From contig NZ_JADLQO010000001.1 of NCBI RefSeq assembly GCF_015477775.1, forward strand, positions 434,001 through 498,000: a stretch of 64,000 nucleotides of DNA, read 5' to 3'. The position numbers and the translations under genes are program-made. Source of the stretch: Nocardia abscessus. Its GTDB lineage: Bacteria; Actinomycetota; Actinomycetes; Mycobacteriales; Mycobacteriaceae. Positions 43,683 to 52,857 of this stretch are shown here, one piece after another. The notes under the pieces are model-generated. The model saw only the letters and a list, made by a program, of their open reading frames with translations. It had not been told where the DNA came from and did no database searches. The stretch's first letter is position 1, and each line of letters opens with the position of its first letter.

Positions 43683-46600
43683 CCCGCTGACCTCCGCTTC
43701 ACCCGCCGACTCGCTCGGATACCCAACGGCGCCGGGGCAGAGCAGCACCGCGCCGCTGGGCAGACGCTGGTTCGCCGCGACGGTCGTCGTGGCGTTCCTG
43801 CTGACCTTCGCGCAGGCGCCCGGACTCACGGTCGCCGACACGAAATACGACCTGGCGCAGAATCCGCTCGGCTTCCTCGAACGCGCGAGCCATCTGTGGA
43901 GCAGCCAGGCCCCTATGGGCCAGGTGCAGAACCAGGCCTACGGCTACTTCTTCCCGCACGGCGCGTTCTTCTCGCTCGGCCATGTGCTGGGCGTGCCCGC
44001 CTGGGTGACGCAGCGGATCTGGTGGGCGCTGCTGCTGCTCGCCGGATTCTGGGGGATTGTCCGCCTGTGCGAGGCGCTCGGCATCGGCACGCGCGGGTCG
44101 CGCGTCGTCGCCGCGCTCGCGTTCGCGCTGTCGCCGCGTGTCCTGACCACCGTCGGATCGATCTCCTCGGAGACGCTGCCGATGATGCTCGCGCCGTGGG
44201 TGCTGCTCGCGCCCGCCGCGCTCGGCGTCGCGCGGCGTAACCGGCGACCGGGCGCGGCGGCCTCGCCCGCGGTCAGCGCGCTGGCGCTGGCCCTGATGGG
44301 CTCGGTCAACGCGGTCGCAACGGTGGCCGCCTTCCTGCCCGCACTGCTGTGGTGGCTGGCCTACCGGCCGAACCCGCGCTGGTGGCGTTTCACGGCAGCG
44401 TGGATTCCGCTGCTGGTGCTGGCTACCTGCTGGTGGGTGGTGCCGCTGCTGCTGCTGGGCAAAGTGAGCCCACCGTTCCTGGACTACATCGAGTCCTCGG
44501 GCGTGACGACGCAGTGGGCCTCGCTCGGCGAAGTGCTGCGCGGCACCGACAGCTGGACGCCGTTCGTCTCGCCGGAACGCATCGCGGGCGCGGTGCTGGT
44601 GACCCAGCCCGCGGCGGTCCTCGCGACGGGCCTGGTCGCGGCGGCGGGCATGGCGGGCCTGGCGCTGCGGTCCATGCCGTACCGGGGCAGGCTGGTCCTG
44701 ATCCTGTGTGTCGGGCTGGTCGGCATCTGCGCGGGGTTCGTGGGCGAGCTGGGCGGACCGTTCGCCGAGTCGGTGCGCGTCTTCCTGGACTCCGGCGGCG
44801 CCCCGCTGCGCAACGTGCACAAGCTGGAGCCGCTGATCCGCATACCGCTCGTGCTCGGCCTGGCTCAACTGCTCGCCCGGGTCCCGCTGCCCGCCTCCGC
44901 TGCGCTGCCGGTCTGGCGTGGGGCGTTCGCGCACCCGGAACGGGACCGCGCGGTCGCGGTCGCGGCGCTGATCCTCACCGCGCTCGCGCTGTCCACCTCG
45001 CTGGCCTGGACCGGGAAGCTCGCACCGCGCGGCGCCTACGATCACGTGCCCGGATACTGGCACCAGACCGCGGACTGGCTGAAGGACAATGCCGCCGACA
45101 CGCGCGCCTTGGTGGTGCCCGGCGCGCCCTTCGGCAGCCAGGTCTGGGGACTCACGCGCGACGAACCGCTGCAAGCGCTGGCCGAAACCCCGTGGGCGAT
45201 CCGCGACGCGGTGCCGCTGAACCCGCCCGGCACCATTCGCGCGATGGACTCGGTGCAGCGGCTCATCGCCGACGGGAGGCCCTCGGCAGGCCTGGCCGCG
45301 ACGCTGTCCGCCCAGGGCATCGGCGTGGTCGTCCTGCGCAACGACCTCGACCCGGACACCTCCCGCTCGACCCGGCCGATGCTGGCCCACCAGGCGCTCG
45401 ACTATTCGCCGGGCCTGCGCAAGGTGGCCGAGTTCGGCAACCCGATCGAATCGCTGGTGATCGCCGACGGCCTGGTGGCCGACGGTGACCTGCGCCCGCC
45501 GTACCCGGCGGTCGAGATCTACCGGGTGGACGCGCCGGGGCGCGGGACACCCGCCGAGGTGCGCGGCGGTACCGGCGCGCCGGAGGCGTTCCCCGGCGCG
45601 TACACCGTTCCGCTCGGGGATGTTCCGGTCATCCAGGGCGGACCCGAAGTGCTCGAGCGGATGCACCGTGATCCGGGGGCCGCCCGGACCCCCACCTTGC
45701 TCGCCGCCGACGCGACCCGGGCCGGGTTGCCGACCGGACCGGTGACCGTCACCGACACACCGATGGATCGCGAGGCCGATTTCGGCCGGGTGGACAACCA
45801 CAACTCGGCGCTGCGTGCTCCCGACGACGCGCGCCGTACCCACAACCTGGTGCCCGACTATCCGGTGCCCGGCGCCGAGCTGGTGCGCGGCGAGTGGTCC
45901 GGCGCCACGATCACCGCGTCGAGTTCGGCCGCGGACGCCACCCAGCTCGGCGGCGCGGCTCCGGGCAGCTCGACCGCGGCTGTCGTCGACGGCGATCCGG
46001 CCACCGCGTGGATCAGCAACGGCACCGAACGCGCCTTGGGACAGTGGCTGCGGCTCGATCTCGATCGCCCCATCCAGACCGGGCAACTGAACCTCACCAC
46101 CAGCTCGGCCGCCATCGGCGACCCGATCAAGTGGATCGAGGTGCGCACCGCCAACGGCACCGTCTCGGTCCGGGTGTCCGAACCCGGTGCGTCGGTCTCG
46201 GTTTCGCTGCCCGCCGGTCGCACCGAATGGCTGACCATCACCGCCATCCGCACCGAAAACGGTTCCGGAGGCGGGCAATTCGGCATCAGCGAACTCAGGC
46301 TGGACGACTATTCGCAGCGTAACGCGCCGGTCCGCGTCGACATCCGGCATCGGACGGTGGTGCCGGCCGCTCCGGCGGGCGCGCAGGTGCGGGGCTGGGA
46401 TCTCGGCCAGGAATTCCCCGGCCGCAGTGCGTGTTTCGATGCGCCCGATCGGGTGCGGTGCAGCAAGGGGCTGGCCTTGGCGCCCGAGGAACCGGGTACG
46501 TTCCAGCGCACGCTGACGGTTCCGGAACCGATGTCGGTCACTCCGGAACTGACCGTCCGCACCAGGCAGGGCCCGGCCCTGGAGGCGCTGCTCACCGACA

Positions 46601-48015
46601 GCGCCCGCCCGGTGGCGCGGGGTAAGGCCGACGTCGGCGACTTGCGTGGGGCCGCTTTCGCCGCGACCGACGGCGATCCGCGCACGAGCTGGACCGCGCC
46701 GGAGGACTCGGTCCGCCAGACCACCGGCGGCAGGCCGACGCTCACCATCGAACTGCCCGAACCCACGCTGGTGACCGGCCTCGAGCTGACCCCCTCGCTC
46801 GGCGGCCTGCCCGCGGCGCCCACCTCGGTGACGGTGAATCTCGGAGAAGGCCCGCAGGTGCGGGAGCTGGACGACGAGGATCCGGGCACACCCACGCGGA
46901 TCTCCCTGCACCCCACCGTGACCGACCGGATCGAACTCAGCTTGCGGACCTGGCGGCCGGTGCTCGACCAGACCGCGCTCGGCTTCGCCCAGACCCAGCC
47001 TGCCGGACTGGCCGAGGTGACGGTCCTGGGACCGGAATACCCCGCGGCCGCACCGGTGGACCGCGAGATCACCGTCCCCTGCGCACTGGGGCCGACGATC
47101 GACGCGGGCGGGCGGACGCTGCGCACCACGGTGACCGCCACGGTCGGCGAATTGCGCTCCGGCGCACCCGTTCCCGCGCGCGTCTGCGCCGACGACGCGA
47201 CCGAGCCGCAGGCAGGCACACCGGACGAGCTCGCGCTGCCGCAGGGCCGGGCCGACGTGGCGGTCGGGCCCACCGACCTGTTCTTCGTGGATCGGCTCCG
47301 CTTGCACCGCGCCGGGACGGAAACTCCCGCTCCGCCCGCTTCGGATACGGGGACCCGCCTGCTCGTGCTGCCGCTGAGCACCAACGTCGGATGGCGTGCG
47401 ACCAGCGCGGACGGACGCGTGCTCGAACCGGTGGTGGTCGATGGCTGGCAGCAAGCCTGGCTGCTGCCTGCCGACGTCACCGGACCGGTGACGGTCTCTT
47501 TCCCGGTCGACCGCTGGTACCGCCTCGGCATCTTCGGCGGCCTGCTGCTGCTCGTGCCACTCGTTGTCCTCGCCATTCCTCGTCGCAAGCGTCGGGATGC
47601 CGCCCATGCCGAGGCCGGCGGAGCCGATCAGCCGGATCGGCGCACCGACGTGCCCCGCACCTGGGGCAGGCGCTGGATGGGCGCCGTGGGGCTCACCGGC
47701 GCGGCCACTGTCATCGCGGGTCCGGTGGGCGCGGGCGCGACGGTGATCGCCTTGGCCGCAACCCGTTTCACGCCGTACCTCACGCCCCGGGTGCTGGTCG
47801 TCGTGGCGGGCGTGGGCACCACACTCTCCGCCGCGGCGCTGTCCACCGGTCCATGGCGCTCGGGTGACGAATATATGGGTGGGTCCGTGCTGGTGCAGTT
47901 GCCCGCGCTGATCGCGGTCATCGCGGTGGGCATCGCGGCGCTGCCGCGACGCGCCGAACGCCCCCGTTCGAACCGGTCCCACGACCCGGGTTCGATTCGC
48001 CGTGCGCCGCAATAG
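43663..48015 (+). CDS. aftD: alpha-(1->3)-arabinofuranosyltransferase AftD
   Basis: This 1450-residue protein is a GT-C glycosyltransferase. The N-terminal part (about 1-470) holds many membrane helices, with TVADTKYDLAQNPLGFL in the first loop and the typical YGYFFPHGAFFSL. A very large extracytoplasmic part follows, with discoidin-like carbohydrate-binding modules (DGDPATAWISNGTERALGQW and DGDPRTSWTAPEDSVRQ), and a final helix pair near the C-terminus. AftD adds branching arabinofuranose from decaprenyl-phosphoarabinose to arabinogalactan and lipoarabinomannan. The TTG at 43663 overlaps DUF2613 by 20 bases; the start is uncertain. Confidence 0.93.
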   Translation: MSTAAADPLTSASPADSLGYPTAPGQSSTAPLGRRWFAATVVVAFLLTFAQAPGLTVADTKYDLAQNPLGFLERASHLWSSQAPMGQVQNQAYGYFFPHGAFFSLGHVLGVPAWVTQRIWWALLLLAGFWGIVRLCEALGIGTRGSRVVAALAFALSPRVLTTVGSISSETLPMMLAPWVLLAPAALGVARRNRRPGAAASPAVSALALALMGSVNAVATVAAFLPALLWWLAYRPNPRWWRFTAAWIPLLVLATCWWVVPLLLLGKVSPPFLDYIESSGVTTQWASLGEVLRGTDSWTPFVSPERIAGAVLVTQPAAVLATGLVAAAGMAGLALRSMPYRGRLVLILCVGLVGICAGFVGELGGPFAESVRVFLDSGGAPLRNVHKLEPLIRIPLVLGLAQLLARVPLPASAALPVWRGAFAHPERDRAVAVAALILTALALSTSLAWTGKLAPRGAYDHVPGYWHQTADWLKDNAADTRALVVPGAPFGSQVWGLTRDEPLQALAETPWAIRDAVPLNPPGTIRAMDSVQRLIADGRPSAGLAATLSAQGIGVVVLRNDLDPDTSRSTRPMLAHQALDYSPGLRKVAEFGNPIESLVIADGLVADGDLRPPYPAVEIYRVDAPGRGTPAEVRGGTGAPEAFPGAYTVPLGDVPVIQGGPEVLERMHRDPGAARTPTLLAADATRAGLPTGPVTVTDTPMDREADFGRVDNHNSALRAPDDARRTHNLVPDYPVPGAELVRGEWSGATITASSSAADATQLGGAAPGSSTAAVVDGDPATAWISNGTERALGQWLRLDLDRPIQTGQLNLTTSSAAIGDPIKWIEVRTANGTVSVRVSEPGASVSVSLPAGRTEWLTITAIRTENGSGGGQFGISELRLDDYSQRNAPVRVDIRHRTVVPAAPAGAQVRGWDLGQEFPGRSACFDAPDRVRCSKGLALAPEEPGTFQRTLTVPEPMSVTPELTVRTRQGPALEALLTDSARPVARGKADVGDLRGAAFAATDGDPRTSWTAPEDSVRQTTGGRPTLTIELPEPTLVTGLELTPSLGGLPAAPTSVTVNLGEGPQVRELDDEDPGTPTRISLHPTVTDRIELSLRTWRPVLDQTALGFAQTQPAGLAEVTVLGPEYPAAAPVDREITVPCALGPTIDAGGRTLRTTVTATVGELRSGAPVPARVCADDATEPQAGTPDELALPQGRADVAVGPTDLFFVDRLRLHRAGTETPAPPASDTGTRLLVLPLSTNVGWRATSADGRVLEPVVVDGWQQAWLLPADVTGPVTVSFPVDRWYRLGIFGGLLLLVPLVVLAIPRRKRRDAAHAEAGGADQPDRRTDVPRTWGRRWMGAVGLTGAATVIAGPVGAGATVIALAATRFTPYLTPRVLVVVAGVGTTLSAAALSTGPWRSGDEYMGGSVLVQLPALIAVIAVGIAALPRRAERPRSNRSHDPGSIRRAPQ

Positions 48016-48039
48016 CACTCGTTGCTAACGTGACCACGC

Positions 48040-48540
48040 GTGAACACCTGTGCCGAATGCGGTTTCGTCTACGACTTGGCTTCGGCGGCCGACGTGCCGT
48101 CGCTGGCGCGGGAGCACGCCGTGGAATACGCCGACCTGCTCGGCGCCGACAGCGGCAAGTTACGACAGCGCGGCGAACCCGATGTGTGGTCGCCGCTGGA
48201 ATACGCCTGCCACGTGCGGGATGTGCTGCTGGCTCAGCGGGAGCGAGTGCTCGTCGCCCGTCGCTCGGACAATCCCACCATCACGCCGATGGGCCGGGAC
48301 GAGCGAGTCGAGCACGACGGCTACGCCCAGCAGAACCCCGCGGACGTGGCCCGCCAGATCCGCGACGCCGCCCTGCTGTTCGGGAACGTGCTGGAGCGAC
48401 TCGGCGACGACGACTGGGAGCGGACCCTCGGCTTCCCTTACCCTGAGCCCGCGGATCGTTCCCTGCGCTGGCTGGCGGTGCACACCCTGCACGAGCTGCG
48501 CCACCACCTGCTGGACATGCACCGGCAACTCGACGGCTGA
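48040..48540 (+). CDS. DinB-like four-helix protein
   Basis: The 166-residue protein has a small N-terminal CAECGF motif and then a DinB_2-type helix bundle: VWSPLEYACHVRDVLLAQRE has one metal-type histidine and LRWLAVHTLHELRHHLLDM the others. DinB-like proteins are metal-dependent, and many are bacillithiol or mycothiol transferases. It starts at a GTG 24 bases after aftD. Confidence 0.82.
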   Translation: MNTCAECGFVYDLASAADVPSLAREHAVEYADLLGADSGKLRQRGEPDVWSPLEYACHVRDVLLAQRERVLVARRSDNPTITPMGRDERVEHDGYAQQNPADVARQIRDAALLFGNVLERLGDDDWERTLGFPYPEPADRSLRWLAVHTLHELRHHLLDMHRQLDG

Positions 48541-48558
48541 CCTCGCACAGGCCGCCGA

Positions 48559-49743
48559 TCAGGGCGCGGGCTCGGGTTCGGGAGTTCGCCGCACCCGGTC
48601 CCTGTGCCGGACCCAGCGCCGCACCGGCTCCTCCACCAGTGCGTAACTGGCCGCGGCGACCGGCAGGGTGATGGCGACCGTGAGCACCAGGACGTAACCG
48701 AAGTCCCCCTGGAAGGGCAGGATGCCGAACACCGGGAACACGATCGACAGCACCGCGAGGTGCCAGATGAAGATGCCGTACGACCAGCGTCCGAGCGTCG
48801 CGGCCACCGGCGACTCCAGCCAGCGGTGCCCGCGCGCCGCCGGGTCGCGCAGCACCAGCGGTGCGAGCAACGCGAACCCGATGACCGCGCCCAGGCCCAT
48901 CTTCACCACGTACTGCCAAGGCTCGGCCCGGGTGAGCCCGGCGGGACCGGCCAGATCGGTCGCCGCGAGCAGGAACGCGACGGTCGCGACGGTCCACATC
49001 AGCGGTTGATTCGCCCCGATTTTCCACCAGCGTGATAGCCGAACGCTATGTTCGGCGAGTTCCGCGAGGAGCATGCCCGCGGCGAACCAGGGCAGATAAC
49101 CCGGCAGCCAGTTGTCCGCGTGAATCGCGTCCGGAGTCGGCACCGGAATGAAATTCCAGCCGAGACAGATGACGGCCAACGCGAGCAGCACCGGCACCCG
49201 AAGGCGCGCCGCCGGTCCGCGCAGGCGCACCAGCGCGAAGGCCAGCAACGGCAGCACCAGATAGAAGGCCACCTCCACCGAGAGACTCCACATCTGGGTG
49301 AGTCCGTCGGTGAGCGTCAGCGGTACGAACACCTGGAGCAGCGCCAGGTTCGACACCCAGACCCGCAGGCCCGCGGTCCCGGCGGCGCTGGGCAGCAGCA
49401 CCAGGACCGCGCACACCACGACCCAGTACGCGGGCAGGATGCGCGCCGCACGATGCCGCAGGTAGTAGCCCACGGGCGGTGCCGTGTCGAGCCCGCGCGC
49501 TGCCGCGGCGTGCGGGCGCCAGAGCAGGAATCCGGACAGTGCGAAGAACACCGCCACCGCCATGTCGAACCGCCCCCACACCCGGCCGAGGACCGGCGTG
49601 CCCGACGCGCCGGTCTGGAAGGCGACGTGGGTCAGCAGCACGCCGAGCGCGGCCATCCCGCGCATGCCTTCCAGCGCGGGCACGAACGAACGCGGGCGCA
49701 CCCGTTCGGTCGCGGGCGCGGCGGTGGGCAGGGTGGCGGTCAT
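48559..49743 (-). CDS. acyltransferase 3 family membrane protein (Rv0228-like)
   Basis: The 394-residue protein has about ten membrane helices. The opening FVPALEGMRGMAALGVLLTH supplies the catalytic-type histidine, followed by FFALSGFLLWRP and MWSLSVEVAFYLVLPLLAF. Such enzymes move acyl groups from the cytoplasm to envelope sugars or lipids. It is divergent from the DUF3068 gene, as are Rv0228 and Rv0227c. The ATG at 49743 has a ggag site; the target sugar is unknown. Confidence 0.88.
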   Translation of the reverse strand: MTATLPTAAPATERVRPRSFVPALEGMRGMAALGVLLTHVAFQTGASGTPVLGRVWGRFDMAVAVFFALSGFLLWRPHAAAARGLDTAPPVGYYLRHRAARILPAYWVVVCAVLVLLPSAAGTAGLRVWVSNLALLQVFVPLTLTDGLTQMWSLSVEVAFYLVLPLLAFALVRLRGPAARLRVPVLLALAVICLGWNFIPVPTPDAIHADNWLPGYLPWFAAGMLLAELAEHSVRLSRWWKIGANQPLMWTVATVAFLLAATDLAGPAGLTRAEPWQYVVKMGLGAVIGFALLAPLVLRDPAARGHRWLESPVAATLGRWSYGIFIWHLAVLSIVFPVFGILPFQGDFGYVLVLTVAITLPVAAASYALVEEPVRRWVRHRDRVRRTPEPEPAP

Positions 49744-49947
49744 CGATCTCCAGTCTGCCGTGCGAATCCACAGTTGATAACCCGACGTTTCAGATTTCGC
49801 GTTAGACTCGGGCGATTTCTCGGCCGTTTCCGGCCTCGACGCCGCATGGTACGACATCGGACTGTTAGTGTCGGGGCTCACGAGTGCCGCGGCATGCCCG
49901 CAGTGCTCGCCGGAGCGACCTGCTGTTCTACGACGAGGAGAGTTTGC

Positions 49948-51099
49948 ATGGCACTGAGTGCCGGTACCAGAAGGACGGTGGCCTGCCTGCTCGTGGGTCT
50001 CGGCGCGTTGCTGATCGTCGCCGCAATCATGATCCCGACCTACACCGTCGACAAACTGGCGAAAACTCCCCTCGATCTGGAGATCACCACGATCGCGACG
50101 AACCAGCCGGGTGAGGACAGCCTCGTGCTCGACTCCAAGTCGCTGACCGCCCCGGAGGGCTCGGCCAAGGTCGACACCAACGTTCCCCTGGTCTCGCAGC
50201 GCTTCCTCACCGTCGAGGACCCGGCCGACGCCGAGCAGATGACGGTGCAGGCGGGCCAGACGCTGCGGCGCATCGACAAGCAGGGCGACACCGGCCTGCT
50301 CACCGCCACCATCGACCGGGTGACCATCGACCGCGTGACCGGCGAGCCGGTCGCGACCGACCCCAACGGCTCGATCGCGGTGTCGGCGAACCTGGAGGGC
50401 CAGAGCATCGCCGAACCGGTGCAGCACACCGGTCTGCAGTACCGGTTCCCGATCGGCACCGAGAAGAAGACCTACCCGTACTTCGATCTCAACGTGCGCA
50501 AGACCTTCGACGCCAACTTCCTCGAAGAGACCGAGATCAACAACACGAAGGTCTACCACTTCCAGATGTCGGTGCCGGCCACGAGCCTGTGGGACGTCGT
50601 GCAGGCGCCGACCAACCGGCTGAGCCTGCCCGCCGCCAAGTGGGGCGTCGAGGGCGGCGAGGCCCCGGTGACCATGACCCGCTACTACACCAACACCCGC
50701 GACCTGTGGGTGGAGCCGGAGACCGGCACGGTGGTCAAGGGTGGCGAGGCGCTGCACATCTACTACTCGCGCACCGCCGACAAGCCGGAGGTCACCGCGC
50801 TGAAATCGCACATCGTGTTCGACGAGAACACGATCGAGTCGCAGCTCGCGGTGGCCAAGGAGAACATCGACAAGCTGTCGCTGTACGGGCGGGTCATGCC
50901 GATCATCCTGGGCGTCCTCGGTGTGATCGCCCTGATCGCCGGTGTGGTCCTCGGTATCCGGGGCGGCTCGGCTCCGACGCCCGCGCGTGCGGGCGGCGCT
51001 CCGGGCCAGCGTCCGAGCGGCGCGGCTCCCTCCCGCCCGGCCCCGCGCGGCGGCGACGACGCTCCGACCGAGCAGATTCGCATCAACAAGCAGCCCTGA
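49948..51099 (+). CDS. DUF3068 (PorA-family-like) envelope protein, Rv0227c-like
   Basis: The 383-residue product has an N-terminal membrane helix (LLVGLGALLIVAAIMIPTY), a large extracytoplasmic beta-rich domain, a second helix near residues 313-335 (IILGVLGVIALIAGVVLGIRG) and a proline-rich tail. DUF3068 covers mycobacterial Rv0227c, an essential envelope protein, and proteins named porin PorA. An adjacent acyltransferase and a sugar-lipid gene set suggest envelope glycolipid work. A gaggag site lies before the ATG. Confidence 0.87.
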   Translation: MALSAGTRRTVACLLVGLGALLIVAAIMIPTYTVDKLAKTPLDLEITTIATNQPGEDSLVLDSKSLTAPEGSAKVDTNVPLVSQRFLTVEDPADAEQMTVQAGQTLRRIDKQGDTGLLTATIDRVTIDRVTGEPVATDPNGSIAVSANLEGQSIAEPVQHTGLQYRFPIGTEKKTYPYFDLNVRKTFDANFLEETEINNTKVYHFQMSVPATSLWDVVQAPTNRLSLPAAKWGVEGGEAPVTMTRYYTNTRDLWVEPETGTVVKGGEALHIYYSRTADKPEVTALKSHIVFDENTIESQLAVAKENIDKLSLYGRVMPIILGVLGVIALIAGVVLGIRGGSAPTPARAGGAPGQRPSGAAPSRPAPRGGDDAPTEQIRINKQP

Positions 51100-51118
51100 C
51101 CGGCTGAGTGCCCCTGAA

Positions 51119-51152
51119 TTCGGCTCCCCCGCCCTCCGGCTGGGGAGCCGAA
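51119..51152 (+). terminator. hairpin terminator after DUF3068 gene
   Basis: Perfect 11-bp arms (ttcggctcccc and complement) around a 12-base loop begin 20 bases after the stop. Confidence 0.75.
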
Positions 51153-51170
51153 CTCGTTGCGGGGACGCTA

Positions 51171-51302
51171 TTACTCTGCGGACGCGAACAGCAGCCAGCC
51201 CTCGCCCGCCTCGAGGTTCGGCAGGCGAAGGACGTCGCGGAAGAACGCGCGGGCCGCGTCTGGATCGTCCGCGTAGACCAGGGTGTGCACCGCGGTGATC
51301 AT
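51171..51302 (-). pseudogene. truncated VOC (glyoxalase-like) protein gene
   Basis: An open frame of 43 codons reads MITAVHTLVYADDPDAARAF and then FFRDVLRLPN, EAGEGWLLFASAE, the first beta-alpha-beta unit of a vicinal-oxygen-chelate protein, and then stops. Normal members are about 115-130 residues. The rest of the gene is missing, so this is a remnant, probably left when the flanking DNA rearranged. Confidence 0.6.
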
Positions 51303-51325
51303 GCGACGATCCTAGGCGGTGCCGG

Positions 51326-52561
51326 TCAGCCGACCGGGCGCAACGGCTCCGGACGCGTCGAGTGGTCGGCCGCCCGCAGGACGATGACGGCCACCAGGAC
51401 GGTGGTGGTGGCCGCGACCGATACGGCCGTGATGATCAGCGCCGGGACCGAGCCGGCCAGCGACAGCATCAGGGCGACTTCGACGGCCAGTCCCAGCCAG
51501 GTGACCAGCGCCAGGGATGTGCGATCGACGGCGATGGCCGAGAGCACCGCGCCCTGCAACACCGCCAGCAGCGCGCCGTGCAGCGCGAAAACCCACAGCA
51601 GGCTCTGGATCGGCGCGTAGTCCTCGCCGGCCAGCAGCGGAGCGACCGGCGCGGCGAGCGCGGCCCCGAGCACCGCGATGAGGCCGATCCCGCTGAGTAC
51701 CGCCAGTGCCGCCCGGATCGCGCTCGCCGAGTGCGTCGGCTGGGCCATGCGCGGGTAGAGCACGACGCCCACCGCCTGCGGCAGCCAGAAGGCGATCTTG
51801 GTGGCGATGGTGCCGAGCGCGTAGCGGCTGGCGTCCACGTCGTCGAGCACGATCCGGACCACGATCAGGTCGGCCGACGACAGCGCCATCAGCGCCGCCT
51901 GCACCTGGGCGGCCCGCAGCACCGGCAGCACGCCGGGGGCGGCGGCAACCTCGCCCTGGTCGATCGCGGCGCGGGGGCGCGCGGACTGCGCACCGGCGAC
52001 GATCCTGGCCAGCAGCGCCGCCACCGCGATCCCGCAGGCCGCCGCCCAGAGCGCGAGCGTCGCGCCGCCGCCCAGCGCCAGGACCACCAGCGCGGGCGTG
52101 ACCCGGGCGATGCCCGCGGCGCCGAGCACCACACCCAACGCGCGAAACCGTTTGCCGCCCTGTAGCACTCCCTGCTCACCGGACAACAGCACCAGCGCGG
52201 GCGCCGCACCGAGCGCCGCGGCCGTGGCGGCCACGCCGACGTTCAGCGTGAGGGCTACCAGCGGCACCAGCACCGCCGCCACCGCGGCAACGATCACCGC
52301 GCACCGCCATTCAAGCCCGCGCAGCGCCGCCGTCCCCGCACCGCGCACCAGTTCCCGGGCGATCACGTTCTGCAACGCCAAGGCGGGCACCGCGCACAGC
52401 AGCTGCACCGCGAGCAGACTGGCGAACTCGCTGTACCCGGTGACGCCCAGCCATCGTCCGGCCAGCAGTTGCAGCAGGTACCCGGCGACGTTGGCGGTCA
52501 TCGCTCCCGCCGTCACCCACGTCAGATCCGCCACCACAGGTAACCGACGGACAGCAGACAC
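51326..52561 (-). CDS. polysaccharide flippase (MOP/Wzx-like)
   Basis: The 411-residue protein has about 12 membrane helices and is of the Wzx/MurJ-like export superfamily: LQLLAGRWLGVTGYSEFASL near the N-terminus, SGEQGVLQGGKRFRALG in the middle and WLPQAVGVVLYPRMAQP later. It should move a lipid-linked sugar across the membrane. It interrupts the conserved Rv0227c-Rv0226c order and is flanked by the remnants at 51171 and 52647. The GTG at 52561, after ggggagc, is the chosen start; the long upstream open frame is not protein-like. Confidence 0.85.
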   Translation of the reverse strand: MSAVRRLPVVADLTWVTAGAMTANVAGYLLQLLAGRWLGVTGYSEFASLLAVQLLCAVPALALQNVIARELVRGAGTAALRGLEWRCAVIVAAVAAVLVPLVALTLNVGVAATAAALGAAPALVLLSGEQGVLQGGKRFRALGVVLGAAGIARVTPALVVLALGGGATLALWAAACGIAVAALLARIVAGAQSARPRAAIDQGEVAAAPGVLPVLRAAQVQAALMALSSADLIVVRIVLDDVDASRYALGTIATKIAFWLPQAVGVVLYPRMAQPTHSASAIRAALAVLSGIGLIAVLGAALAAPVAPLLAGEDYAPIQSLLWVFALHGALLAVLQGAVLSAIAVDRTSLALVTWLGLAVEVALMLSLAGSVPALIITAVSVAATTTVLVAVIVLRAADHSTRPEPLRPVG

Positions 52562-52646
52562 GCTCCCCCGCCTCTCCGGGTCTTCGGGCCGTACCGGTCG
52601 GGTGACGCTGTCGTCGGCCACTCTCGGCGCGAGGGCGGCCGGCCGC

Positions 52647-52778
52647 ACTGTCGTCGAACCATCGACCGATGACGCCCGGCACACAATACAGCGTGAGGTC
52701 GGCGTCCTGGTAGGCCGGCTCGAGCTGGGCGAGGGCCGCCGCCGATTCATCGGGCGGGCCGGGGGCGGTTCTGAACAT
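52647..52778 (-). pseudogene. C-terminal remnant of a paralogue of the 52858 membrane protein
   Basis: A minus-strand frame reads RTAPGPPDESAAALAQLEPA and continues YQDADLTLYCVPGV. This matches the end of the plus-strand protein at about 54800-54915 (TTPGPLGASATMLAQLERSY, then EDADLTLYRVPGV). No other part of the second copy is present here, so it is a decayed fragment of a paralogue upstream of the flippase gene and in the same direction. Confidence 0.6.
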
Positions 52779-52857
52779 CCGCGTGTCGGGCCGAATCGGA
52801 CTCCCTGGTCACGCTCCGCTCCGCGGCGGCGGGGATCGGGACGTACAGTGCTCAGGC

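Noticed and set aside
43699..48018. 1439-residue open frame antisense to aftD
   Set aside because: It mirrors the aftD codons on the other strand, is Arg/Gly/His-rich and has no domain; it results from high GC.
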